A stretch of DNA of 64,000 nucleotides from Massilia frigida (GTDB lineage: Bacteria > Pseudomonadota > Gammaproteobacteria > Burkholderiales > Burkholderiaceae_D). Below the pieces are notes generated by a model. That model did not search any database, was not told the DNA's origin, and saw only the letters and a list, made by a program, of their open reading frames with translations. Each line of letters begins with the position of its first letter. The stretch's first letter is position 1. Made by a program: the position numbers and the translations under genes. The stretch spans positions 62,001 to 126,000 of the forward strand of contig NZ_WHJG01000015.1 in NCBI RefSeq assembly GCF_011682175.1. The letters are read 5' to 3'. This document shows positions 34,935-43,085 of the stretch, piece by piece.

Positions 34935-37439
34935 TCAGCGCAAAAACTTGCTGCGGTCTGCGTTGTCGGCTGCATCACGCAAGCGCTTCATTTCCTGCAC
35001 CCCCAGCCACTCGGCGCTGCCCTTGGACGTGTATGCCGCGATCGCCTGGTCGAGGGCTGCGACATACACGCCCACATCCTTTCGGAAGCGCGCGACCTTT
35101 TCTGACGGAAAATGTTCTGACGCCAGGCGCGCGGCGTTGTCAAGTAGCGTATCGCGCACACGGCCAAAATACGTGCTTCGCAGTTCCGCCGACTCGAACG
35201 TGATACCTGCAAAGGATGGTGTCGCAGGCTGCGAAAGGAAAGGCCCAAGGTCTGCCGCCTGAGCGCCGTGCGTTGCGAAGCCCGGCATCGGCAGCAGCGG
35301 CACAGACGCCTGTACCTGCATCGCCGTCTGTGCCGCCTTCACCGGCGACACTGTGCGCTCCCGGGCCTGCGCGCGCAGCGCCTGGTCGAGCCGCGCCTGG
35401 CGCGCCTTCGCGTTGGCAGCATCCCGCTCGGCCGCCGCATGGTCGTTCTCCGCGGCCGCCTGCCGCTCCAGCGCGGCGAGCAGGCGGCCGAGCTTGTCGC
35501 GCTCGACGACCAGCTCCTGCGGGGCTTGCCGGGAATTTGCTCCTCCTTTCGCTTCGATTTCCGTGATCAGCGCGCGCACCCGCCCCGCAAGCTCGGCGGT
35601 GGTCAGCGGGACCGGGGTCGTGGCGCGGCGCACGTCGCTTTCGAGGAGCATGATATCCTCGTCGTCCAAGCCAAATTCCACCAGCTTCGCGTGTGACGGC
35701 AATTGGTTGTTGTGTTCCCGGATGTAGCGGCTTAGTTCGGCCGAGCGCGCGGCGACGCGCGCCGCTTCCCAGCCCATTTGCATCGCTGCGGTCCAGCCCT
35801 GGATGGTCCACGCAAGCACCGTCCCGCCGCCGCCCGTAAACTCATCCGTAAAGTGCAGCCCCTGCGCCGCGATGTCGACCAGCGCAACGCCGACGGTGCC
35901 CACACCCATGACGATGTCGCCGTGCCCGATGTCCTTGACGCCCGTGATGACGTCGGGCACGGAGAAGGCGGCGCCGAGCACCGGGATCGCGGCATTGGCA
36001 AGGCGTCTGCCCGTCGCCCTCATCGCCATCGCCGAGAACGCCTCCGCTGCCGCCTTCCACGCCTGCTTGCCTTCGACGCGCACCAGTTGCGTCGCCACGC
36101 CCTCCCCCAAGCCGTCGAGCATCGCCTTCGCGGCACTGGCCTCCTCCCGCGCCGCGAGCGCCTTTGCCGCAGCTGCCTCCAGGCCAGGGGCGACGTTCGC
36201 AGTGGGCGTGACGCCCGCTGGCGCAGGGCCCTGGTTCGGCGCCAGAGGAAGCCGCACGCGCGTGTGCTCGCCGCGCGTCATGAGCGACGCCATGTGGTCC
36301 GGCGGCGGCGTGCGCGGTTCGAACGGTACTTCGGACTGCAGCAGCGCATCCTTGTAGGCGGTCTTGGCGGCGACCGGCAGGTCGGGATTGACCTTGCTCA
36401 TGCGCATGGGCGTGACCGTCCTCAGGCTGCCGGCGGCGGTGAAATCCTTCCATTCTTTCAGCAGCGGTGAGCAGGTGCCGGGGCATGGATCCTGGTCGAT
36501 CATCAGCACGGTGTAGTTGACCTGCGCGCCGGAGGCGATCATCGAGCGGATCTCCGCCTCGACCAGCTGTTCGGCATGGGCGGCGCCGCGCGCATTCATC
36601 CTCTCGATGGTGGCGATGCGCTTGCCCGCGCGGTCAAACACCGCCGCGACCGCGCCGACGCGCGTGCGAAAACCACTGGCGCTCATCGCCTCTTCGGCGG
36701 TCCGCTGAGCGTTCAAACGGGTGAACAGTTCCCGCGCAAGTTCTTCGTTGTAGGGCGAGACATAAGGCGTGTCCTGACGCGCGATCGAGGGCGTGCCACC
36801 CGCCCCCTGCTGAATGACGTGCGCCAATTCGTGCGCGAGCAGCCGTTTGCCATCGTCTGTCGCCGGCGCATATTCGCCCCCGCCGAACACGATATCACTG
36901 CCGAAGGTGTAGGCGCGCGCCTGTACGCCGCGCGCAGCGCGCGCGGCCTCGCTGCCGGCGTGTATCCGAACCTGGCCGAAATCGTGCCCGAAGCGTGGCT
37001 CGAAAAAGGAGCGCACCTCCTGCGGCAGCGGTGCGCCGCCTCTGGAAGCGGCGTCCACGGCACCGCCGGTATCGAGCCCGGCAGTTGACTGTGCGGACCG
37101 AGCTTGCCTTGTCTGGATCGTCTTTCCTTGCTCCTGGCCGGCGGCTGCCGGTGCCGCACCATCCATCACCTTGTGCGCGAGCTCGTCTGCCTCGCGCTCG
37201 GAGGCATCTCCCGGGGAACTGACCGTTGACTTTCGTTGCATCGGCCGCGCTGTGAAGGAAGAAACAGCGGACGTGCAGCGCGGGCAAGCACCGCCGCAGG
37301 CGCACGCTGGCGTAGGTCGAACGGCGCCAGCCAGTGCGTGCGATCGCCCTGTTCGAGCTCGCGGCTGATGCCGTAAACCGTACGCGCCGGCCTGATGTCG
37401 GCTGCCGGGCGGAATCTTGACGGACTGGACGGCTCTCAC
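34935..37439 (-). CDS. eCIS-core (DUF4157) cargo protein with deaminase-like domain
   Basis: This 834-residue protein has a modular toxin-like layout. Residues 46-55 carry CACGGACPRC. Residues 130-215 form the eCIS-core domain (SFFEPRFGHDFGQVRIHAGS, then LLAHELAHVIQQG with H203, E204, H207). Residues 235-340 contain a deaminase-type pair: HAE at 288-290 (ARGAAHAEQLVEAEIRSM) and PCPGTC with C319 and C323 (VLMIDQDPCPGTCSPLLKEW). A hydrophobic Gly/Ala segment near 480-560 and a charged coiled coil near 650-740 follow. The GTG start follows AAAGGAG. It is divergent from the SARP-like regulator. A zinc nucleotide/nucleic-acid deaminase effector is inferred, not shown. Confidence 0.8.
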   Translation of the reverse strand: MRAVQSVKIPPGSRHQAGAYGLRHQPRARTGRSHALAGAVRPTPACACGGACPRCTSAVSSFTARPMQRKSTVSSPGDASEREADELAHKVMDGAAPAAAGQEQGKTIQTRQARSAQSTAGLDTGGAVDAASRGGAPLPQEVRSFFEPRFGHDFGQVRIHAGSEAARAARGVQARAYTFGSDIVFGGGEYAPATDDGKRLLAHELAHVIQQGAGGTPSIARQDTPYVSPYNEELARELFTRLNAQRTAEEAMSASGFRTRVGAVAAVFDRAGKRIATIERMNARGAAHAEQLVEAEIRSMIASGAQVNYTVLMIDQDPCPGTCSPLLKEWKDFTAAGSLRTVTPMRMSKVNPDLPVAAKTAYKDALLQSEVPFEPRTPPPDHMASLMTRGEHTRVRLPLAPNQGPAPAGVTPTANVAPGLEAAAAKALAAREEASAAKAMLDGLGEGVATQLVRVEGKQAWKAAAEAFSAMAMRATGRRLANAAIPVLGAAFSVPDVITGVKDIGHGDIVMGVGTVGVALVDIAAQGLHFTDEFTGGGGTVLAWTIQGWTAAMQMGWEAARVAARSAELSRYIREHNNQLPSHAKLVEFGLDDEDIMLLESDVRRATTPVPLTTAELAGRVRALITEIEAKGGANSRQAPQELVVERDKLGRLLAALERQAAAENDHAAAERDAANAKARQARLDQALRAQARERTVSPVKAAQTAMQVQASVPLLPMPGFATHGAQAADLGPFLSQPATPSFAGITFESAELRSTYFGRVRDTLLDNAARLASEHFPSEKVARFRKDVGVYVAALDQAIAAYTSKGSAEWLGVQEMKRLRDAADNADRSKFLR

Positions 37440-37983
37440 GGGCGGCTCCTTTCAAGGTTGACATCTCAGCGGTGGCTGGCCTGTTTTTTTGCCCGCCCGA
37501 AATGTGGTACCGATGGCTCCGGACGGCAGCGCGCTGCCTGCCGCTGTGAGCAACCGTGCCATCGTTTCCATCTCCATCCCAATCCGTCCAGCGGGAATTG
37601 GCAATTTTAGTTCACAACTTTCGGAATGACCGGATTTGCTTCAAATGTCGATGGACACATCGGCCAATGACCAAAAACGCAACACTATCCAATCAAAGAG
37701 TGGCGATGCTCGTCCAGTGTTGGTCGGCGCCTGCTGGTACGGTGCCGCCGGATAGTGGGCCGCAGGCAGGGAGCCGCCCCTGTCTTGCTGTCATTGCCGC
37801 CTGCTCGGGATAGCCATTCAATCCAGATGGCGATTTTTGCAGCGTTGCTCGTGCAATAACTTAGCACCGGTGTTACGATCTGTACATGGGTAATTGCTGC
37901 GCTGCGCCTGCTACAGACGATCGCAATAAGTCGGTATGCATGGCGGCTTCACCACAATGCAATCGACTGCGAAAGGAAGGTGC
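37440..37983. other. Divergent control region between cargo gene and SARP-like regulator
   Basis: This 544-bp region holds the promoters of two divergent genes. Visible are the ribosome site of the minus-strand cargo gene (AAAGGAG), a 14-bp perfect palindrome (37525-37538), an AT-rich stretch at 37590-37690, and the regulator ribosome site (AAGGAAGG). I did not find a copy of the three-heptamer operator seen at 39471 and 43131. Confidence 0.5.
37525..37538. promoter_or_regulatory. 14-bp palindrome in the divergent control region
   Basis: GGCAGCGCGCTGCC is a perfect palindrome located about 86 bases upstream of the deaminase-like cargo start. It could be a dimeric-regulator site. GC-rich palindromes arise by chance in this genome, so support is weak. 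Confidence 0.25.
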
Positions 37984-38928
37984 ATGGTTGCTTTGACGGT
38001 CCGTCTGTTTGGCCGCTTCGGCATTTTTTGTGGAGATCAGGCGAAACCTACCTTGAACAATCGGGCAGCGCGCGAACTGCTCTGCTATCTGGTTCTGCAT
38101 CGCAACCATCCGCAGCGGCGCGAGACGCTCGCCGACTTGCTCTGGCAAGACTCCTCCCCTGAGCAGGCGCGAAAGTACCTGCGTCAGGCCTTATGGCGAA
38201 TTCAATCCGCATTGCGTCCCGTCGCCGATGGCGGTGGCATGCAAGCCCTTGAGGTCGACCCGGAATGGATCCAGTTGAACAGCTGCGACCAGTTGCAGGT
38301 GGACGTGGCCCAGTTCGAGGAGGCGATGCGCTGCTGTCACGGCATACCTGGTGCTCAACTCGACGATATCGCCCGGCGTCGCCTGGAGGATGCGGTGGGC
38401 TTATACCGCGGCGACCTGCTGGAAGGCTGGTACCAGGACTGGTGCCTGGCCGAACGCGAGCGCTTCCAGAACGAATTGCTCGACGCACTCGAAAAGCTGG
38501 TTTGCTGGTGCGAGTCGCGCCACGACAGCGAGCGTGGACTGGCTTATGCCAAACGCATGCTTGCGCTCGATCCCGCTCGCGAGCAGGTGTACCGCCACAT
38601 GATGCAACTGCACGTGCTGGCAGGCAATCGAACCCAGGCGCTGCGGGAGTTCCAGCGCTGCGAACGCGTGCTCATGCAGGAGCTGGGAGTGGAACCGTCG
38701 CAGCAGACCCGCGCACTGCACGAGTCGATCCGGGACGGCAGCGTTGCCAGCCCCTGGCGCGATTCGGGCGTGAGCGGGACGCCCGGCAGCGCATCTGGAT
38801 TTGCGCTCGAGCCGCTGCCGGCGCTGGACGAACTGCTCAAGCGTGCGCAGCACCTGTTCGCCGGGATCGAGACCCGCTTCCGGCAAGATATCGCGGCCGC
38901 CGCCGGCCGTCCTATCGAACCCGACTGA
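37984..38928 (+). CDS. SARP/BTAD-type transcriptional activator
   Basis: The 314-residue regulator has an OmpR-like winged helix at residues 1-95 (VRLFGRFGIFCGDQAKPTLN, then RQALWRIQSAL) and a bacterial transcriptional activation domain at about 100-245 (DDIARRRLEDAVGLYRGDLL, then YRHMMQLHVLAGNRTQALRE and LMQELGVEPSQQTRALHE). This is the SARP/AfsR layout; such proteins bind 11-bp-spaced direct repeats next to the -10 element. The ATG at 37984 follows AAGGAAGG and places the winged helix at the N-terminus; ATGs at 37936 and 37957 are possible. It is the only regulator inside the eCIS region and probably controls it. Confidence 0.88.
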   Translation: MVALTVRLFGRFGIFCGDQAKPTLNNRAARELLCYLVLHRNHPQRRETLADLLWQDSSPEQARKYLRQALWRIQSALRPVADGGGMQALEVDPEWIQLNSCDQLQVDVAQFEEAMRCCHGIPGAQLDDIARRRLEDAVGLYRGDLLEGWYQDWCLAERERFQNELLDALEKLVCWCESRHDSERGLAYAKRMLALDPAREQVYRHMMQLHVLAGNRTQALREFQRCERVLMQELGVEPSQQTRALHESIRDGSVASPWRDSGVSGTPGSASGFALEPLPALDELLKRAQHLFAGIETRFRQDIAAAAGRPIEPD

Positions 38929-38982
38929 AGGAGACGGCGACAGGTCGATCTCGCAGCGGCCGCGCTTGGCACACGCGCAGCC

Positions 38983-39412
38983 ATGCCGATCCAGCGCAAG
39001 GCGCGCATCAGCGCGCCGGGCGACCGCTTCGAGCGCGAAGCCGACGACGTCGCCGACCGGGTGACGCGCATGGCGCAGCCGAGCGCACTCGACAGCACCA
39101 GCCGCGCGCGGACCGTCGCCGGGCACGCGCAAGCGCTTGATCTCGTCCAGTGCGCCGCCGCTGAAAACAGCGACACAGCGCCCGACACCGGGCTGGCCAT
39201 GCGGGTGGCTTCGCAGGGAGGCTCGCCGCTTCCCGTCGGCCTGCGCGCCTACTTGGCAGCCGCTTCGGCCGCAACGTCGATGACGTGCGCATCCACACAG
39301 GCTCCCAGGCCGACGCGGCAGCGGCCAGCGTCCAGCTCACGGTGATGGGTTGAGTCCATGCACGCAGGCAACGCTCTTGGACACCCCGTCTCGACCATCA
39401 GTCCCGCCTCCT
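38983..39412 (+). pseudogene. Broken eCIS-core (DUF4157) cargo gene with nuclease-tail remnant
   Basis: From 38983 the frame encodes MPIQRKARISAPGDRFEREA and continues to PLPVGLRAY, closely matching the intact cargo protein downstream. At about 39253 the frame shifts; the eCIS-core continues in another frame as FGRNVDDVRIHTGSQADAAA and stops at 39349. HELxH is lost. At 39376-39412 the DNA again resembles the 3' end of the nuclease-type cargo gene (42902-42939; shared block CTCGAC, ATCAGTCC). This looks like the wreck of a duplicated core-plus-nuclease gene. Confidence 0.75.
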
Positions 39413-39420
39413 GCCTCCAC

Positions 39421-39530
39421 GCGATGCCGATGCAGGCCCGCCCTGCCCCAAGCCGCGCACGACAGCGCGGCAGACGCGGCCGAGACGTTGATGCGACGCA
39501 CCCCGGATAGATTGGCAACATGATCCGCGT
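39421..39530 (+). repeat. Promoter repeat, copy 1
   Basis: About 110 bp are nearly the same as 43086-43190, including GCAGGCCCGCCC, GCGCACGACA, the three heptamers and ACATGATCCGCGT. Copy 1 precedes the cysteine-rich cargo gene. The match ends shortly after the -10 region, so the repeat is essentially a mobile or duplicated promoter unit. Confidence 0.85.
39471..39513 (+). promoter_or_regulatory. Putative SARP-type promoter of the cysteine-rich cargo gene
   Basis: Three similar heptamers lie at an exact 11-bp period: CAGACGC (39471-39477), GAGACGT (39482-39488) and GCGACGC (39493-39499). Exactly 8 bases later comes the -10-like TAGATT (39508-39513). SARP activators are known to bind such repeats with the last one 8 bp before the -10. 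Transcription should begin near 39520, which favours the cargo start at 39580 over the ATG at 39520. Confidence 0.65.
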
Positions 39531-39579
39531 ATCCGCTTCAGTTTTTGACATCGCAAGACCGTTTGGAGCAGTGCCCGAT

Positions 39580-40680
39580 ATGCAAGCGACATCGTTCGAA
39601 CCGCGCCAACGCAGCGCCAGGACGGCCCGTCCAGTGCCGTCGCCGGCCACCGGCCGCACGCCCGGCGGGCCGGTCGCCCTGCGCGCCGGCGGCGCCTGCG
39701 CGTGCGGTGGCGGATGCCCGCGCTGCACTGCAGCCATTGCTCCGGGCGCAGCCATGCCGATCCAGCGCAAGCCGGACATCAGCGTTCCGGGCGATGCCGC
39801 AGAACGCGAAGCGGACCAGGTAGCCGACCACATCATGACCAGCGGCCCCGCCAGCGCGGCATCCGGGCCAGGGGCCATCGGCACCGGTCCTGTCGCGCTT
39901 GAACGCAAGTGCGCAGCCTGTGACGACGATTACGACAACACCACGCTGGCCAGGCAAGCGGCTTTTGACGGTCCGGAAAACGACATCGATACCGGCGCGG
40001 CTGTGCGGACGGCCGCCAGCGGCGGCGCACCGCTATCGTCGGCGTTGCGCGCCTATTTCGAACCGCGCTTCGGGCACGACTTCAGCGCTGTGCGGGTGCA
40101 CGCGGACCGCGAGGCGGCCGCCGCCGCGCGCTCGGTGCAGGCGCGGGCCTACACTTACCGCAGCCATGTCGTGTTTGCTGCCGGCGAATATGCGCCCGCC
40201 ACGGAGCAAGGCAAGCGACTGCTCGCGCATGAATTGACCCATGTGGTTCAGCAGGGCGCGGCGCGCAGCGCGACAGGCACGCGCATCGACCGCCAAGCAG
40301 CGCCGCCGGCAAACGTGTGCGGCATGCGCGAGCCCTTGTACGGCTGGGACAATATTCGGAACATCTCCCGGGAACGGCTGCGCGCCGCCGGGTTCGTGTT
40401 TTGCGGCCCTGACTATTGGCACGACCCGGCGCGATGGGAGAAATGGGTGCACCCGACGAGAGGCATACTGCACTTTCAGGTGGCATGGCGGGACGACCCT
40501 GCGCCAGCGCCTGCGCCCGAACCCGACCCGCCCGATGACCGGCAGCAACGTTGCGCGGATCCCTGCCTTGAACAATCGGATGACGAAGATTCATGTAAAG
40601 CGTGTTGCGAAGAGACCATTCCCGAAGACGATACGCGGTGCCGGGCCACGTGCGATGTCGCCTGTTCATTGATGCTTTGA
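39580..40680 (+). CDS. eCIS-core (DUF4157) cargo protein with cysteine-rich C-terminus
   Basis: The 366-residue product carries CACGGGCPRC at 40-49, a MPIQRKPDISVPGD linker, and the eCIS-core domain at about 150-235 (AYFEPRFGHDFSAVRVHADR, then LLAHELTHVVQQG with H217, E218, H221). A unique 60-residue block follows (VCGMREPLYGWDNIRNISRE). A Pro/Asp-rich linker then leads to a terminal segment with ten cysteines (CADPC, CKACC, CRATCDVAC). The ATG at 39580 was preferred over 39520 because the predicted transcript start is at about 39520. The C-terminal function is unknown; a disulfide- or metal-stabilised toxin or adhesin is possible. Confidence 0.75.
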   Translation: MQATSFEPRQRSARTARPVPSPATGRTPGGPVALRAGGACACGGGCPRCTAAIAPGAAMPIQRKPDISVPGDAAEREADQVADHIMTSGPASAASGPGAIGTGPVALERKCAACDDDYDNTTLARQAAFDGPENDIDTGAAVRTAASGGAPLSSALRAYFEPRFGHDFSAVRVHADREAAAAARSVQARAYTYRSHVVFAAGEYAPATEQGKRLLAHELTHVVQQGAARSATGTRIDRQAAPPANVCGMREPLYGWDNIRNISRERLRAAGFVFCGPDYWHDPARWEKWVHPTRGILHFQVAWRDDPAPAPAPEPDPPDDRQQRCADPCLEQSDDEDSCKACCEETIPEDDTRCRATCDVACSLML

Positions 40681-40723
40681 ATGCGGACACCATGACCATC
40701 TGACGCTACCCCAGCCACTCAAC

Positions 40724-43030
40724 ATGCAACGTGCCCACGCGACAACGGCCTCCACGGTCACACGCCCCTCCGCCCACGAGCAGCGGCCGGGCTTACGCCC
40801 TGCGCTGTCCACGGCACCACCCGCAGCCATTGGACGTGTTTCAAACTGTGCCTGTGGCGGAGCTTGCCCGCGTTGCGCTTCCGCCGCATCGGCCAGCGCG
40901 GCCGCGTCAACGAGCGTGCCAAGCGTTCGCCCGGCGGGAAGCACGGCTACAGGCGAGGAGGAAGCCCCGCCCATCGTCCACGAGGTCTTGCGCGCGCCCG
41001 GCCAGGCGCTCGATCCCGCCGCGCGCACGGTCATGGAACGCCACTTCGCCTACGACTTCAGCCAGGTCCGGATTCATGCCGACGCGAGGGCGGCGCAATC
41101 CGCACGGGCCGTCGATGCCGCAGCGTACACCGTGGGACGTCATCTGGTATTTAATGCCGGGGCGTACGCACCGCACTCACGCCCAGGCCAGGAGCTGATT
41201 GCGCACGAACTCACCCATGTCATTGAGCAGGCGAACGGCCCCGTGTCGGGCCGGCCAGGCGCGGCCGGCCTGACCGTGAGCCAAGCGGGCGATGCGCATG
41301 AGCGCCAGGCCGACGGCGTCGCCTCCAGGCTCTTCAACGATCCAGCGTCAGGCCAGCCCGCGGCGCGGCGCAGTACCGGCCTGACGCCGCTCGGACCGGC
41401 TGTGAATCGCACGATTCAACGCCAGCACCGGTCGGGCGCATCGACACGACCCGTATCACGCGGCCCCGCTGTCGTCGAGGACGGGCAGCATCTCGCGGCC
41501 GGGCAGATGCCGCGCTCGGCGTTTCTGGCGGCCTTGCGTGCCGCCTTGCTCGACGCAAGCGACGCCGAATTGCGGCGCTTCGGCCGGACGGCGAGGAACT
41601 GCCCTTTTATCCTGCGCACCATCGAGCGCTATGCGACGCGCCCCCTGTCTTCCATGATGCGTCTGATCCAGGCGTTTGCGCGGCCGCCCGCGGGGGCCGA
41701 CGCGCACGGGCTCATCGCCGCGGTGAGCGAGCGCGCTCGCATTGTGGCTCGCCGGATCGGGCAACGACAAGGCCCCCTGGCGCAAGCCATGACCGAGAGC
41801 CGGGATGCAACGCTGCCTTCGCATGAGCCGTCGGTCATCCGCGCGCAGCTCGGGAGCGGGCGTACGCTGGACCGCTCCACGCGCGCGAACATGGAAGGCT
41901 CGTTCGGGACCAGCTTCGGGTCCGTCCGCGTACACGACGACTCGCCCGCTGCCCGCTTCAACAGCGTGCTCGGAGCGCGCGCCTTCACCGTTGGCCAGGA
42001 TATTGCGTTTGCCGCAGGCCAGTACCGTCCGGGCACCACAACGGGCGACCTGTTGATTGCGCATGAACTGGCCCACACCGTCCAGCAGGGCTCAGGCAGG
42101 CCCCAACAGTCAATGGGGGCCGCCGCTCAGGAAGAACTGGAACGGCAGGCCGACCGCGCCGCTCAATCCGCAGTCCTGGGGCATGACGCAGACGCACCGG
42201 CGCCCCGCCTTGACAAAAGCGCAATGCAAGTCCAGCGTGCGCCAGCCCTCGTGGCAGCCGGCCTGCTCATCGCGGAGGCAACGCCCGAGGCCATCATTCT
42301 CGCCGAAGTTGTCGCCGTGAGCACGACCGAGGTGGTTGTGGCGGACGGCGCGCTGGTTGTGGCGGCAGAACTGGCAGCCCCGGCAATCCTTGAGGTTGCG
42401 GCGCCCGTGGCAATTGAGACCCTGGCTCCGGTGGCAGTCGAAGCCCTGGCGCCAGCGGCAGTTGAGGCCAGCTCGTCCGTTCTCGCGGCCGCGACCGCAA
42501 CCGTTGGCATCGGAGTCGCCGCCACAACGCTACCGACCGATAGTCCGACCCGGGAGCGACGGCGCCGCAGCTGCCGTTCCGACCCGTGTCCGGAGCCTTT
42601 GCCGGTCCTGTGGCCGAGCGAATTGCCGCTCCCCCCCGATTTCGCACTGATCCGGACGCCATCGGACGTTCGCGAGGCCGAAGGATTGGGCGACCGCGGT
42701 CCCGCCCAGGCGCGCTTTTCAGCGGAGATCGCGTACGCGAGGACAAGGCACGTCCCGCCGCCAGATCCGTGCGATCCGATGGTCTTGCACGACGAATCGA
42801 GGTGGAATGCGCCCTATGATGCGCACCACATACATCCCCTGTACCTGGGTGGATTTGACGTGCGGGCCAATCTCTGCGCACTCGAAACGCATCTTCACCA
42901 GTTGGGGCACCCCCGGCTCGACAATCAGTCCAGCTTCCTCGACGTGTACATGGAATGCGGCATTTGTTCAGCCTCGTTAAAACATCATCCGGCCTACCAG
43001 ACGTACTACATTGCTGGAACGAGAAGGTGA
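40724..43030 (+). CDS. Double eCIS-core (DUF4157) cargo protein with HNH nuclease-like tail
   Basis: The 768-residue protein has CACGGACPRC at 42-51, a first eCIS-core domain (MERHFAYDFSQVRIHADARA; HELTH at 161-165), a helical linker (LAALRAALLDASDAELRRFG), and a second eCIS-core domain (MEGSFGTSFGSVRVHDDSPA; HELAH at 447-451). A hydrophobic Ala/Val-rich segment at about 507-605 comes next. The C-terminal domain (residues 650-768) holds AHHIHPLYLGGFDVRANLCA with H701, H702, H704, then THLHQLGHPRLDNQ, the pattern of HNH/LHH nucleases. A DNase-type effector is inferred. No adjacent immunity gene is seen. It follows the cysteine-rich cargo gene by 43 bases. Confidence 0.82.
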   Translation: MQRAHATTASTVTRPSAHEQRPGLRPALSTAPPAAIGRVSNCACGGACPRCASAASASAAASTSVPSVRPAGSTATGEEEAPPIVHEVLRAPGQALDPAARTVMERHFAYDFSQVRIHADARAAQSARAVDAAAYTVGRHLVFNAGAYAPHSRPGQELIAHELTHVIEQANGPVSGRPGAAGLTVSQAGDAHERQADGVASRLFNDPASGQPAARRSTGLTPLGPAVNRTIQRQHRSGASTRPVSRGPAVVEDGQHLAAGQMPRSAFLAALRAALLDASDAELRRFGRTARNCPFILRTIERYATRPLSSMMRLIQAFARPPAGADAHGLIAAVSERARIVARRIGQRQGPLAQAMTESRDATLPSHEPSVIRAQLGSGRTLDRSTRANMEGSFGTSFGSVRVHDDSPAARFNSVLGARAFTVGQDIAFAAGQYRPGTTTGDLLIAHELAHTVQQGSGRPQQSMGAAAQEELERQADRAAQSAVLGHDADAPAPRLDKSAMQVQRAPALVAAGLLIAEATPEAIILAEVVAVSTTEVVVADGALVVAAELAAPAILEVAAPVAIETLAPVAVEALAPAAVEASSSVLAAATATVGIGVAATTLPTDSPTRERRRRSCRSDPCPEPLPVLWPSELPLPPDFALIRTPSDVREAEGLGDRGPAQARFSAEIAYARTRHVPPPDPCDPMVLHDESRWNAPYDAHHIHPLYLGGFDVRANLCALETHLHQLGHPRLDNQSSFLDVYMECGICSASLKHHPAYQTYYIAGTRR

Positions 43031-43085
43031 GCTGGCGCGCAGGGTCAGTCGCTTGCTGCGGACCGCATGAAGCGCACACCTCCAG

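Noticed and set aside
36895-37464. Alternative start frame of the deaminase-like cargo beginning at 37464
   Set aside because: It lacks a ribosome site and leads into a frame without the eCIS-core domain, while the GTG at 37439 follows AAAGGAG and reads through the whole protein.
39520-39579. ATG at 39520 as start of the cysteine-rich cargo
   Set aside because: It lies about 6 bases after the predicted -10, giving almost no leader, and the same ATG-containing segment recurs in front of the sheath gene where it is not used as a start. The ATG at 39580 is preferred, though leaderless translation cannot be excluded.
37439-42100. Calling the cargo proteins metalloproteases because of HELxH
   Set aside because: HELxH belongs to the eCIS-core domain itself and occurs in all cargos regardless of their C-terminal domain. 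Catalytic activity of this domain is not shown by the sequence.
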